A stretch of DNA of 64,000 bases from assembly GCA_026874595.1 (NCBI GenBank), contig CM049306.1, forward strand, positions 82,984,142 through 83,048,141, written 5' to 3'. Numbering within the stretch: position 1 is the stretch's first letter; every line of letters begins with the position of its first letter. Of this stretch, positions 49,526 through 61,746 are shown one piece after another. The stretch is from Sipunculus nudus. Taxonomy: Eukaryota; Annelida; Sipuncula; Golfingiida; Sipunculidae. The position numbers and the translations under genes were made by a program. A model generated the notes under the pieces. It did not search any database. It was not told where the DNA came from and was given only the letters and a program-made list of their open reading frames with translations.

Positions 49526-49530
<5 letters not shown>
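49199..49530. mobile_element. Foldback element with arms of about 120 bp
   Basis: The left arm, 49199-49325, and the right arm, 49410-49530, are reverse complements with only a few mismatches. Arm words in order are CTGAAGAAAAACAACACTG, TTCACAACAGTCTGTTTCA, GATCATCAGGTGAATGTGG and AAGCTAACGGCGTGGTTTGA. The loop of about 85 bases has a G-rich run at 49359-49379. It sits between two (AT)n tracts. No coding capacity; it looks like a foldback or MITE-like element. Confidence 0.9.

Positions 49531-49582
<52 letters not shown>
49527..49582. repeat. (AT)n microsatellite
   Basis: An AT tract of about 55 bases at the right edge of the foldback. Confidence 0.95.
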
Positions 49583-49584
<2 letters not shown>

Positions 49585-50451
49585 GAACTAATTCCCAACT
49601 AAATATTCCGAACGTTTATGCACAACGAAACTAGCCTACGGTAACGTTTAGTGGCTCATTGGTAGAGGCGGTTATGAGTTAACATACACATTCCGACCAT
49701 AAACTACTGCTCAACCCACACTCGCTGTTGGCACCATCTTTGTGCAAATAACCTTATATAATGGTGTTTGTCATTATATTGTTTAGGGACGTGTTTTATT
49801 TCAATCTGATCTAAAAGGCCTTTTATATGTTTCGCCAACGCCAAACTGCTTAATGAATGTTGGAATAATGAATCAAATTCAAGGATTGTGATGAAGAATC
49901 TCCATAGTGATGTCAGTATCAGCACATCCATTTGGCCAAATACTGATTTATTTTCGTTTCCTTTTATAAAAAAAATACTTTTAATGATAAAGTTCGTTGA
50001 GAGAGTACATATACAAATACAAATATGCTCGTTACAACAGGCCATTATAGGTCTATGCATGTTTGTTCATTTTCTATCAGCTTGACACTGGGCCCATCTT
50101 GAAATTTCGTGAATTAACCCTAACATCCAGTATAAATATTTGCTATGTCTGTCCGGCATTATGATCTATATATAGCCTAGTTTTACTTTTACTTTTGAGC
50201 ATTTCGTATTTCGGGTGCGGGTACATGTATTTAAAATCTTGTTATGTACTTTCACATCAGATAAACGTTAAATTCCAGGACCATAAATTTTGCCCTTATT
50301 TGACAATTGCACATTTTCCCCTGTAGGCACTGTTGCTCTCTAATCACCATATCATGCACACATATACATACATTTAAGTTATACTGAAGGAAAAACTGTA
50401 GCTTTTATTCAAGTTTGTAGAAGACCTTTATTATAGTCTCAGCGAGGAAGG

Positions 50452-50511
50452 TATGCGATCATTCTCGTTCACGTGTGTGCATGTGATTGTGTGTGTGATT
50501 GTGTGTGTGTG
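50452..50511 (+). repeat. Dispersed repeat D2, copy 2 start and (TG)n
   Basis: It begins TATGCGATCATTCTCGTTCA, as in other D2 copies, and expands into GTGTGTGATTGTGTGTG. It continues into the 219-bp duplicated unit. Confidence 0.65.
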
Positions 50512-50730
50512 ATGTTGTATGTGAGGGCGTGTGTGTGTTTGTTCAAACATAACTCACGCAATCATGATCTGAATTTCAGGAAATTTCTCGGGCATTCCGG
50601 CATGGGCCAAGGAAGAATCGATCAGATTTTGTTGTTAATCCAGTATCATCTCCGGACTCAAGGAATATTCACAAATGTACGGTCACTTAGGCAGGAATGA
50701 ACATGGGAATATGGACTAAAAAATAAGTGA
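50512..50730 (+). repeat. 219-bp tandem duplication inside D2, first copy
   Basis: The unit runs from ATGTTGTATGTGAGGGCGTG to AAAAAATAAGTGA and includes ACTCACGCAATCAT and GGGCCAAGGAAGAATCGATC. The next 219 bases repeat it with about eight differences. Confidence 0.92.
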
Positions 50731-50949
50731 ATGTTGTATGTGAGGGCGTGTGTGTGTTTGTTTAAACATAACTCACGCAATCATAAACTGAATTTCAGGA
50801 AATTTCTCGGACATTTCGGCATGGGCCAAGGAAGAATCGATCAGATTTTGGTGTTAATCCAGTATCATCTCCGGACTCAAGGAATATTCACAAATGTACG
50901 GTCACTTAGGCAAGAATGAACATGGGAATATGGACTAAAAAATAAGTGA
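50731..50949 (+). repeat. 219-bp tandem duplication inside D2, second copy
   Basis: This is the head-to-tail second copy with equal length and about eight substitutions. D2 sequence resumes afterwards at about 50950. Confidence 0.92.
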
Positions 50950-51532
50950 ATGCGTGGCAAGTCTATCCTCAATGTGGCCCGGTCACCTGTTCAGGTCACA
51001 ATTGAGTGCCCTGCATCTCGTAGTGACGATGTCTAGTATATGTTCGCGAAGCGTTCTGCGCCCATGGCGGAGGCACGCATCCTTTTGGAACTGTTTTTTT
51101 TTTTAAATCTACCAGGGTGTTAAGCAGTCAATGGTGAAGCCCTCCTGGCCATATATTTGTACGTCTGACCGGGGAGACACAACCAGTATTTAGCAGCATC
51201 TCAATGTGCGCGTATATGCGTATATGCGTATAAGTGGGTGTTTCCATGTGTCCGTCAGCGTATGTGCGTAAAAATCGCCACAGGAGCGATTCTCACGTCT
51301 AGGGTCTACGTGAACTCAGGGATTCAGGGTAAAATGACGTCATTTCACCATTTTTTTGTGGAAGGCCTGCTTGATCCGTTGTACACATATATACGTCTGC
51401 CAATCACGCACATTCGCATGCAAGCGCACATGGAAACAGAATTTTACCCATCTCCTGCACTCCCCCTCCTATTGACAAGTTCTATAGACAAAGTGAATGT
51501 TATCATTTTCTATATTTGGCACAGCCAGGACG

Positions 51533-51790
51533 GTATGCGTTCATTATCGTTCTTGTGTGTTTGTTCCCAACATAACTGACGCAATAAACGGAAGCTTATG
51601 AAATTTACAGGGCATTTCGGGAATGAAGAATAGATTAGATTTTGGTGTGGATCGGCACATGATCCGGGTTCAGGGACGTCATCAAGGAATATTCACAAAT
51701 TTAAAGTCACTTATGCACGAATGACCCTGGCAGAATAGCGGAGACTTGTATTTGTTAGAATGGAGATTTCTAGTTAATTGTAACCGCCAA
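51533..51790 (+). repeat. Dispersed repeat D2, copy 3
   Basis: It shares TATGCGTTCATTATCGTTCT, CCCAACATAACTGACGCAAT, GAATATTCACAAAT and AGCGGAGACTTGTATTTG with the other D2 copies. Confidence 0.7.
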
Positions 51791-52680
51791 AACAAAGTTT
51801 TGCGGATACTATGTTTTTGACCGGGTTCCGCCGCCGTTTCCGGAATAGAACTCTGAGACCACTGGACTGATTTTTCCGAAACTTACACCAATTATATGTG
51901 AACTGGTGCCTAACCAATTGGCGTTGACCTCTGACCGTTCCTCTCTCCAGTGCATCCATCTGTGCTTGTTTTGACACATTAACCCACATATCTTCAGACT
52001 CGTTTGACCAATCAGGAAAAAAAAACTGTACTAATGTAGCGCTTGGATATCTTTATAACACACACAAAAATGGTGGGGCCACATGCAACCATGTTTGCAC
52101 AGTGTCCATCCAGTGTTCGTCTGCCTTGGATTAAAAGCACTCATATCTCTGCATTGGTTGGACTTATCCACCTGAAATTTTGTATGTGTATACATCCTGG
52201 ATAGCTTTCTTGATTTTATGACAGGTTGCGCCACCTACATTCACGTTCAGGCTGCAGACATATAGGCTTATATCTCGAAACTGGTTTGACGTATCCTTCT
52301 GAAATTTTGCATGTGTATAGATCTTACATAGCTTTTTATCATACTCAAAACTTGGGGCGCCATCTGCGACAATTTTTGCACCACTTTCGTCCATTTGTCT
52401 GCCTTTGGATAAAATCACTCATATCTCGGAAATGGTTTGACGTATCTGCCTAAATTTTTGCAGGTTTATACATCTTGGATAGCTTTCTGGATTTTGTGGC
52501 AGGTGGCGCCACCTACATTTATGTTTACGCTTCGGACATCCATGCTTATATCTCAGGACTAGTTTGATGAATCATCCTGAAATATTGCATGTGTATAGAT
52601 CTCACATAGCTCTCTATCATACGCAAAACTGGAGGCGCCTTCTGCAAGCATTTTTGAACAGCGTCCGTCTGTGTGTTCAA
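51780..52680. repeat. Reiterated mid-repeat with ATATCTC..GGTTTGACGTATC units
   Basis: Four units of about 140-150 bp recur, each with CT(C/T)ATATCTC, TTTGACGTATC-like, CTGAAATTTTGCATGTGTAT and ATAGCTTT words. They alternate between two types (GGCGCCACCTACATT and GGCGCCATCTGCGAC), giving a higher-order period of about 290 bp. Confidence 0.7.
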
Positions 52681-52683
52681 GGG

Positions 52684-52800
52684 GGGGGGGTTTAAGCGGG
52701 GTGTAATGTTATAAGCACTGCATGAAGGACCCCTACGCAACAGTCGTTTAAGCATATATATGTTATCGTTAATCAAACTGGTTTTAATTACTTTTTCGTC
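52684..52800 (+). repeat. Short direct repeat, first copy
   Basis: It contains TAAGCACTGCATGAAGGACC, TCGTTTAAGCATATATATG and ATCGTTAATCAAACTGG. A related stretch follows at 53137-53225. Confidence 0.55.
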
Positions 52801-52974
52801 ACTGGTACCCAAAAAAGAGAATGGGTACCATTAATTAGAAGCGGGACACTATACGACATGTTTGGAAAAATATGTTTAGGGCATTTTTGAGCGGATAACG
52901 GCATATTTTGGGTAAATAGGCACTCAATGTATGGGAAAATTGTTTGATTAATGATGAGGTGTTCTCCAGTGCTT

Positions 52975-53160
52975 GTTATATCGACACCCCCCACCCCCCC
53001 CCCCCTCCCCCACACACACAGAAACATTGTGTCAAGTGCCTGTGATATAAAGATACGCCATCTATCGCTTAAGCACACGCATTCAGGCACTTGTGACAAT
53101 GTGTGTTTGGTGTGTGTGTGTGTGGGGGGGGGGGGGGGAGTTGATGTAATAGACACTGCA
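52975..53160. repeat. Imperfect palindrome with C and G tracts
   Basis: The left side has a C-rich run, (CA)n and CATTGTGTCAAGTGCCTG; the right side has CAGGCACTTGTGACAATG, (TG)n and a G run of 14. The arms of about 60 bp surround a centre near 53070. Confidence 0.75.
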
Positions 53161-53225
53161 TGGAGGGCCCCTCCTTGTCATTTAAGCATATAATATCGTT
53201 AATCAAACTTGTTTTTCTTACTTCG
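53137..53225 (+). repeat. Short direct repeat, second copy
   Basis: It shares ACACTGCATGGAGGGCCCCT, CATTTAAGCATATAATATCG and TTAATCAAACTTG with 52684-52800. Confidence 0.55.
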
Positions 53226-53739
53226 AGTGGTTATTTACCCTAAAGATGCCGTTATCTGTTTAAAAAAACTTAAATATTTTTTTTCATAATATTTTTATTT
53301 AGTAGTGTTCCGCTTCAACTGCTACCAAAAAACCTCAAACGGTACCAGTGGCAGCGGGACGCTATTCGAAATGCGACTGGTCGCGGATAAAATCTTTGGA
53401 AAATCGCCAGTGGGCGGCAAGCTTTAGAATGCGGATACTCATTTGATCATGTTTTTGTGGCTTTTATAATATGCAAATTCGAAAGCTGGCTTTGCCATGC
53501 ATGTGATCATTGACATGATATCAGAGTATTTCGCTGCTAGGGTACACCGGCCATCCCGAAAGAAGCTTTACTTTATAGCTATATATTGATAATTACAGGA
53601 AAATATTTTTGTAAGTTTGTTTTATTAAAGAAGTTTCTATATATAGAGGGAAATAACAGCAAGACTTTGTTGGTAATCTGTTTTTTATTTTTCACGTTCT
53701 TTTAAAAATACATATTAATATTTGCAATATACATTATCT

Positions 53740-53930
53740 CACACCATGAGTTTGTCCTGTCTGAATATAAAAGTTTCCTAGCAAAATCGTTCCGTCGCTC
53801 GGTCCATCCCTTTCTCCAATTTCCTTTTTTTTACATTGTTATGCTTCTTTGTGTGAATAAACAGGGTCCAGGTGTGTCTGTTTACCATAACAAGACTTCA
53901 GTACCAGAGATCTGATCTTGCACGTGCACG
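53740..53930 (+). repeat. Dispersed repeat D1, partial copy
   Basis: It shares TTTCCTAGCAAAATCGTTCC with the related TTTCCAAGCAAAACCATCC at 54969, and then GTCTGTTTACCATAACAAG with 55058. It diverges after that. Confidence 0.55.
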
Positions 53931-54934
53931 ACAAATCAAAAACTAGGAACATGAAAGAACAAGCACAGAACTAATGCCAGTTGGAGGCTTGAAAAATCTT
54001 TATTTGTTAAGTCGCGCGGCATGGCAACTTTAGATAGCGTGCGCGCTATGTTTTTATTTAGTACCATTGAAGTCGTCCGGTTTTAGTTTTTTCCCCCACG
54101 TATGCATTGAAGTACAGCCAAACGGATTAAGTACGAAATATTGACACCTACTTTTGGTACAGGTGGGCGGGGATTAAAAAAAATTTACAGTTAGGCACGT
54201 CACTTATTGCGATATGACCAAACTCAACTCGCATTTCATTACTGTACTTTTTATGTAAGGACTTAATTTAAACATAACACTCTAGAGTTTGGTTTTAAGT
54301 TATAACTATTTATTAAATTGCAAGTAAAAGTGCATAAATTCTCATCAAATTTTTAATATCAAATTCAACATTTTCCATACACTTGGGCTCGCCGTCGCAC
54401 CCCCACCATCACACACACATGCACATACACAGACGCTCGGGGGCTTGTTACTCCTATTTCGAAAAGTAAAACATTCAATGCAAAAACCTACAGAGAATAA
54501 AGTAATAGAAAAAGAAATATATCAAACGGAATATTATATAAGCATATTAAATGTGCAACGTAATTTCATTCAAGGAGCACTGGCAATACTAATGTAAATA
54601 ACACGGTAATATTTAATGCAACTATATGCTGAAAGTAGATAGTTCATTGCTTATTTCTTGTTAACGCGCGAAAGTACCGAGTTAATAACAAAGTTAATTA
54701 TAGATCCTATTTCTTTTTTGGGAAACTTGCATATAACCCTTTCCAGCCTTGGTCCGTTTGGAACAGGTCCCCGCGAGTAATTCGTTATCGTGAACTTCAA
54801 TAAAATCACCCTACACGCTTGAGAGCAGATTATGCAGTTATACATACATCGACAGACATGGTCTCATTCTGACTGTTTACTGTGAGAAACGATTTAAAGG
54901 GACATAATCAGGAGGAATATTATTCCTATTCTTT

Positions 54935-55410
54935 CACACTATCAGTTCAGTTTTGCTTTATACAAACGTTTCCAAGCAAAACCATCCAAGCACACAGTTT
55001 CATTTCCTCGCACACGACTGTTTAACACCTTGTTATTGCCCTTCGTGTTGGTAAACACAGTCTGTTTACCATAACAAGGCCACGTGACCGGAGGTCCGAT
55101 TAAGAGAGGCAATTAACACACGGTGTTTCAGCCAGCGGGAACATGTTTTACGTTTTTGAGCCCAGTCAGTCAGGACATCTCCTGATTGACACGTGTTTTG
55201 GCTCCGCGAAGAACACGGCCCGACGCACTGTGTATATGTTGACGCCTGCGGTCGCGCCCGGTTCACTCTTTTTAACACTCGTTTACAGGAGTAAGCAAAC
55301 GGTTTTAAGGCAATATTTTGGCACGTACAGATTAATTTTAAAAGGAAGGAGCTATTTTCGTGTTAACTCAACATGCATCATAGGTGATTGGGCCCCTTTA
55401 ACCATATATA
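54935..55410 (+). repeat. Dispersed repeat D1, longest copy
   Basis: Its left part matches 53740-53930 and its right part (55055-55410) matches the minus-strand copy at 15600-15935, ending with TAGGTGATTGGGCCCCTTTAA. It is the fullest copy in the window. Protein-like readings in it are by-products of the repeat. Confidence 0.7.
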
Positions 55411-55679
55411 TACAATCACGTACACATATAAACAGTTGTTCTGCCGCATAGAATAATTCTTCAAATATGTAGCCTTATATTTTCGCAGTTCCGGTATTCC
55501 GAAATCACATCAATGCGGGATAATTACCGTGAAATAAAAAAATATTGGTATTCATTTTGAAACGGAAATATCACAATCATACAATACCTTATTCAATAAA
55601 AGATTCATGAACACTTAGAGAAGGTTACATAATCCCTGACTCGAACGGGGAAAGAAATAAACACCACTGAGCCTTCATA

Positions 55680-56870
55680 ATATTAAAAAAACAGGTGTGA
55701 CACTGAAACTTACAAAATGTTTGTCAATTTCAGGTGCCTCAAAACACCTGCATGCATGTACTGAAAAATATGAACTCTCCTATTGGGTCCAACGCTATTC
55801 GACAGACTTCAATACCACTTCTATAAAATCGGGACTTATTTTTAAATACATTCCAATATACTTGCAATGCGTTAGGCTATTCCTCTGAGGCACCTCAGAA
55901 GACGTAATTTTGGTTTTTTTACTAACGGTCAAGATCACTGGAGAAACTTATTCTTATTTTTTTCAGAGGGCAAATTTAAGTTGAAGTTTGTTTATTGTAT
56001 TCAGAATCCACATATATATATATCACCAGTCACTAAACATAGGGACAAAAAGTTTTAGGCCAAAGGTGAAAATTGTCATTTAAAATAAACCCAAAAATGG
56101 TTTCAAATACATGTATATGGTGGAAACCATTAAGCAAATATCATTTTATTCCTGACAGTGTAACGGTTTACGACCTCTTCTCTGCTTCATACAATGCCAA
56201 AACTAAAAAAAAATTTTGTTTCGAAATTTTGTTCATGCATGGAGAGGGTAGAGAAAACAGCAGATCTCATTAAAATGTGACCATGACTTTAGTTTAAACG
56301 ATTTTGCCCTTCAGTATATTATGGTCCATTCCTATACATTAAAGAGCTTCATGTTTTTTTCATGCTTCATTTGCATGGTATGCCCGTTGATCATTATTCA
56401 ACCCCACATTGCTCTTACCGCGTTTCCTTTTTTTTTTTCTTTTCTTTTTTTTTTTTTTCTTTATTTATTATTATTTTTTTTTGTCAATCCAAATGTTCAA
56501 AGGTCCTTGTTTAAATTTCTTGTACCTAAATAAACAAACAAACAAACGAGGAGAAGGCCAAACTTGGGAGAAAAATACCTCCACATAATTTCGTCAGCGG
56601 ATGAAACAATATGCTGTTGTTTCAGTATATATAAAACATTTTGAAGCCAAGTCAAGAGTTATGCTTTGTTGGTATGCAATTATCTTGCGTGCGTGTGCTA
56701 TTACATTTAAAAGAAAGCAAATGAACCAAATATCGTAATTTCCAGCTGTGCTTTGAATATTTAAATATTACTCCTTATTTCATCAGTAAATATATACCTA
56801 GCAGGAATGTAGCAATTTCCGGAGACATTAGTTGCATTATCACGTAGAATTTTATTCGCCCACCCAACAC
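55680..56870 (+). pseudogene. Decayed relative of the exon 2 to exon 3 interval
   Basis: GTGACACTGAAACTTACAAA and TTGTCAATTTCAGGTGCCTC at 55694-55741 match the exon 2 region of the triplicated unit, and the frame reads GASKHLHACTEKY, a relative of GASTHAPLCTYKQ. About 1 kb on, 56670-56860 matches 47900-48080 (GCAATTATCTTGCGTGCGTG, TATCGTAATTTCC, TTTCCGGA), but the exon 3 frame meets a stop after nine codons. The order and spacing are kept, so it is a diverged, probably dead segmental copy. Confidence 0.55.
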
Positions 56871-57429
56871 GTATATACAGGGACAAATTATGTCCATGCA
56901 GCGGATTTATCAAATGTGCTTCCGCTAATGGAAGCTTTTTAAGTATGTAATATTGATTGTCTCCAAATCACACGGTTATATAAAAATATACAAATTAAGT
57001 AATGATTTTAACCACGATCGATATAACTCAGTAAAGTCTGAGCTGAGGTATACTATTGTAAATAAACTGCCATTCGGCCAGTCAGTGGCCTCACTGGTTG
57101 CTGGTATATAGTATACTGGACTGTTTTCTTATACTCTTGCTTCAAATGAGTAGTAAATAAACTTGTAGTCTTAGGATTGTTTATCTACCTTGCTTGTAAA
57201 CCCCTAGCATTTTTTTCATTCTTGACCTTAATTTAGAATTCTATAATTATCCAATCAATATTTTACATGTGGCTAGATAAAATTGTTTATTTGTATAAGT
57301 TATTGTGTGTTTTTTTTCTGAAAAGATTTTTTGTGTGCTCAATACCCAGATAACGGACAATGATTCTTTGCATGCTTCAATCATGCTAATTTAGTTCAGC
57401 AAGCTAAATACATGATTGTTTATTTCAAA

Positions 57430-57431
<2 letters not shown>

Positions 57432-57468
<37 letters not shown>

Positions 57469-57490
57469 ATATATATGTGTGTGTGTGTGT
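57432..57490. repeat. (AT)n and (GT)n microsatellite
   Basis: An AT tract of about 40 bases is followed by a GTGTGTGTG run. Confidence 0.9.
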
Positions 57491-58194
57491 TGAATGTGTT
57501 TAATACTATACATGTAGTCCATGGGGATATTTGGCTGGCTTGCTGTTTTAGATTCGGTCAATATAACACATGGACGATACTGTATAAACATTACGGTTTC
57601 ATATGTCAACCCACACAAACTTATAGAAATATCGGTAGGTACGATCAGCACATAACTTTCTATGACGATACTTGTAATATAACGAATATCACACATGCAA
57701 TTGTTTGTAAATTCCATAATGACCCAAGCCCATCAACACCCCCACCTCCTCCCGCCGGAGGTATTTATGGTAGAAACACCTTACGTGTTTTATTTCACGT
57801 CGAATCTAACGAGCCGTAGCCTTGAATATGGGCCGCCCACGGCATATTGGTTTATAAATAGGATATAGGTATTAACTTTAATGAGTCAAGTTATAGGAGT
57901 GGCTTGTGTCTGGAAGTTTCCACGTAAACATTGTGACGTCAGCAACAGCAGATCATTATAGCCATATATGGATTAATTTTATTTTCCTCATTCCATGCAT
58001 TAAACAAAAATAATGATTTTAAAAAATAAAAAAAATATCAAAGCACACACATATTCATATATGCTTCCTAACACTAAGTCAATGTAGGCTTGTGTCTACA
58101 CTTTTTTTCAATCTGACACAGGGCCATTTAGCCTGACTGCAGAGTAGGGACATTTGGCCAAACCTTACAGTAGCGTATAACAAGCATTTTATGA

Positions 58195-58509
58195 TTGATT
58201 TTTGTTCTTCAGATGGTCCTGAAAAAGGATCCAAGTGATGACAGTCTGTCATCCGTGAGCATTTGTCTTGATGCAATCCAAAACGGAGTACCGAAATGTA
58301 GGATTTGTCATTTTTACGATTTTGGACAGCATCGACCTTTGTGGGGTATTCTGAATATAACTTCACTCATACAGATGATATTATTCTACAAAATGTCTTA
58401 TTCAAAGCCAAGTCATAGGCTGTTACGATGCATATTTACATGTGGTACAGGAAAAATTATTGGGGCAAAAATGGGCAGTGATACCTACCACAAAGCCTTG
58501 AAATTCTGA
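58195..58509 (+). other. Open frame of unknown status
   Basis: An open stretch reads MVLKKDPSDDSLSSVSICLD and onward after TTTGTTCTTCAG. It has a mixed, protein-like composition, but I recognise no motif and it lies upstream of a decayed multicopy gene. It could be an unrelated fragment or chance. Confidence 0.2.
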
Positions 58510-61198
58510 GCATTTAACATGTTCCTTTTTTTAATGTAAGTTTTTATCACGGTCAAATTGTAAATTTATAGAAACAAAAATAGGTCTTGACTCTAATGGA
58601 CTGGTTCCTTGTCCAGCTCATATGTATAAAGCACTAGTATATATGGAAACAGTCTACGTTAATAAACAGCAAAATAAGATATCCCACAAAGGTATATATG
58701 GAACCGCTCCAAGGAAAGGAACACCACTTTTTGCCATACAAGAACTATAAGACCATGCAGTAGCGTCAGATGCAGGAGTGTACTATACTGTAAGGGAAGG
58801 TGATAATTGGGCATATACTGGCTAGCTGTATACTCTTTAGATCTGGCATGTAAATTTTCGACAAATAAAATTATTTTAAAAATGCTTTACTGCATTTATA
58901 TTCCTATATATCCTTGTTTATCACCGGGAGACTTTGATAAATAAGTGGAGAACACAACGTCATGGAATCCGATATTGTTGAATGTTACTTTAAAGACACG
59001 AACAGCTGCAGTAGGTAATATTCTCAGGCAATTTTTTCATGGTACAAGCTTTGCACAGTTACAAAGGCGGCAGCAAAATGTACAACAAGCTTTTGGAGAG
59101 GACGCTGCCTGGCTTCTGCCTGGCTTCCTTCAGTGATAGAAACAAGACAAGTGTGTGAACTGAAAGAAATGGTGCCAGAATAGTCTGGCAATATGAAGGA
59201 ACTCCATGCTGGCTATGTAGGCAAGGCAATCAGATAATAGTATACCTTTGGTCCTCTCCTTGATTTTCCACCTGCACATCCAGACACTGTTTTGTCAACC
59301 TTGCTGCATATTGAACATTTTGTTCAGCAACATGGAACACAATTTATCTATGTCAGGGCTGATATGCAGCTGTACAAGATTGTAAAGCATATACAATGGT
59401 CTGATCCTAAAAGGTAGACAAAACTTATTGCCAGACCTGGCGGCATGCATACCATTATGTCCTATTTTGGTTCCATTGGTTCTCTAATGAATGAAACGGA
59501 TTTATAGGAGCTGCTTGGAGTATCATTTAAAGGTGTTGCTGAAATGCTGAATGCCTTTGGCCATGCGTGGGTTGCGTATGGGTGTTGTTGCATTGCTGGA
59601 AAATGCAACAGACTCTGGCATCACCTCTGCTGACAAGATGGGAAACTACCTTGAAAAGTATAGAAGAGAAACAACAGGCCGCCTCTTGGTTGACTGTCTG
59701 GTTTATCCTTTCACCATAACACATTTATTGTCAAGGCAGAGTCTCAAGGATGCTCGTTGTTACATCTTTATTGCCTCCACAGAATGTTACCCTAGTGGGC
59801 ACTTCAACTATATGTGGCCGCTACATAACCTGGCAATTAATGGAAAATTCTGCCCTGCTACCTCCAGAGGCTGATGAGTATTTCTTGATGGGAAGTCATG
59901 TTTGTCATCTCTAGAAAGGGAGCATGGAATGGGGTCTGGGCTGATCAGTTTGGAGAACAAACCTACATTCGCTATGGTTAAGAAAAAGGAGGACTAGTTG
60001 GTATCACTCTAGTCCCCTGACCAAGTTGCTGGCTGGGTACTATTAAACCATACATGTAACACAGTAACACTGCTCATGGATAACATGTTTGGTGTTAAGG
60101 AGGAGGATACATTTGAGAAACACAAAGAAGCCGGAAGGAAACGAAATTGTTAAATGCGGAAGATAGAGATTAAATAATAGAAAAGAAGCACACATCTTGC
60201 GGCCAGTACACCACTGATGAACATAGTCAATGGCATGATAGCAGGAGATAAATTAAACGTACAGAAAAACAACAAGAACTGGAGTGAAGGTCGGAAACAA
60301 AAACGTGTATGACACAGAAAATCTGTATGCCAGAATGCTGATTATTTCTCAGAAAAGTGATCTTGACTTGCAGAAAGTATTTGCCCATGAGCTGTCCACT
60401 GTGCTTAGTGCCCTCTTTGGTGATTGTGGTGATTTTCGCAAATCATCGAAATCCGTCTGCTGGACAAGCTGTCAGAATTGTGTGAAGCTCCTTCTACTAT
60501 AGATGTGGAGATATATGATGGCAATGAACATCTGTACCAAGTGATCTGGCCTAGAGGAGGCAATGTTTGTGATTTGTGAGAACGATTTGTGAAGTTCGTC
60601 AGTGGCAAGCAACATCATGTAGTGGTTACATTTGATGCATGAGCGTGCAATGCATGCGAATGGCATTGCGCCAGTCCAGCATGACTTGCAAGCTAACAGT
60701 CCTCTGCCTGCTAGAGATATAATGAGGAAGTCCAGCAAAAAAAGGAAAACTTGATTAATAGCATATGCAAAGTACAGACGGATGACAAGGTACAGCTAAT
60801 TGGAGATCAGCTGTGCCATTACGGACATGAGGATGCAGATGTTAACATTGTTGCATACATGTTGGAAGCAGTTCAAAATGGAGCAAAGCGTGTTCAAGTC
60901 ACAGCTGACGACACTGATATTTTTGTGTTGCTTACATACTTCTGTTGGAAAAACTAACTTGACGTAGAACTTTTCATGAAAAAAAAAATGATGGAAAGTA
61001 TGCAGATATCAAGAAAACTGTTTTGATGCTGTCAATCAAGTGCAAGGATTTGCCGTCCCTTCACGCTCTCATTGGGTGTGATTCTGTGTCATATCCTCTT
61101 GAAAAGGGTACAGTCACAGTTTTAACATCCTCAGGGAGAACAAAGATCTACACTTGCTCAAAATAGGCGATGCCAATGCGGACAAACATGAGGTACTC

Positions 61199-61469
61199 AA
61201 AATAGGAAAAGTTTTATTTGTGAAACTTTATGGTGGAATACACAATATAAGGACATGACCATCAACCAACTCAATTATAAATTGTTCACCTCCAAAAAAA
61301 TTAAGACGCCACCTATCAAAACATTGACTCCAACAGAAGAGGCGTTAGAGCACCATATTCTAAGGGCTCATCTACAAACAATGATCTGGAAGGAAGCAGA
61401 TACAAAGAAACCACCACGAGAGGCTGAGAACAATTTGGATGGAAGATCATAGAATTAAGAAGTTCCTCG
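61199..61469 (+). repeat. 271-bp tandem duplication in the pseudogene, first copy
   Basis: The unit starts AAAATAGGAAAAG and ends AAGTTCCTCG. It covers the part that reads PTEEALEHHILRAHLQTMIW. The duplication is not part of the family layout and so arose in this dead copy or a close ancestor. Confidence 0.9.
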
Positions 61470-61746
61470 AAAATAGGAAAAGCTTTATTTGTGAAACTTT
61501 ATGGTGGAAGACACAATAAGGACATGACTATCAACTAACTCAATTATAAATTGTTCACCTCCAAAAAAAATGAAGACGCCACCAATCAAGACATTGCCTC
61601 CAACAGAAGAGGCGTTAGAACACCAAATTTTAAAGGCTCATCTACAAGCAATGATCTGGAAGGCAGCAGACAGAGAAATCACCACAAGAGGCTGAAAAAA
61701 ATTGAACATTTTGGATGGAAGATCATAGAATTTATAAGTTCCTCAG
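61470..61746 (+). repeat. 271-bp tandem duplication in the pseudogene, second copy
   Basis: It is the head-to-tail second copy, about 10% different by eye, ending AAGTTCCTCAGCC. The frame is again interrupted. Confidence 0.9.

Larger units (their letters stand above)
53226..58190. other. No recognised intact gene
   Basis: Apart from the repeats and the decayed exon-like copies listed, I see nothing that I can identify in this stretch. Open frames are short and without family motifs. Confidence 0.5.

Noticed and set aside
49640-49700. tRNA-like A box (GTGGCTCATTGGTAGAGG)
   Set aside because: No B box follows at a suitable distance, so it is at most a SINE scrap.
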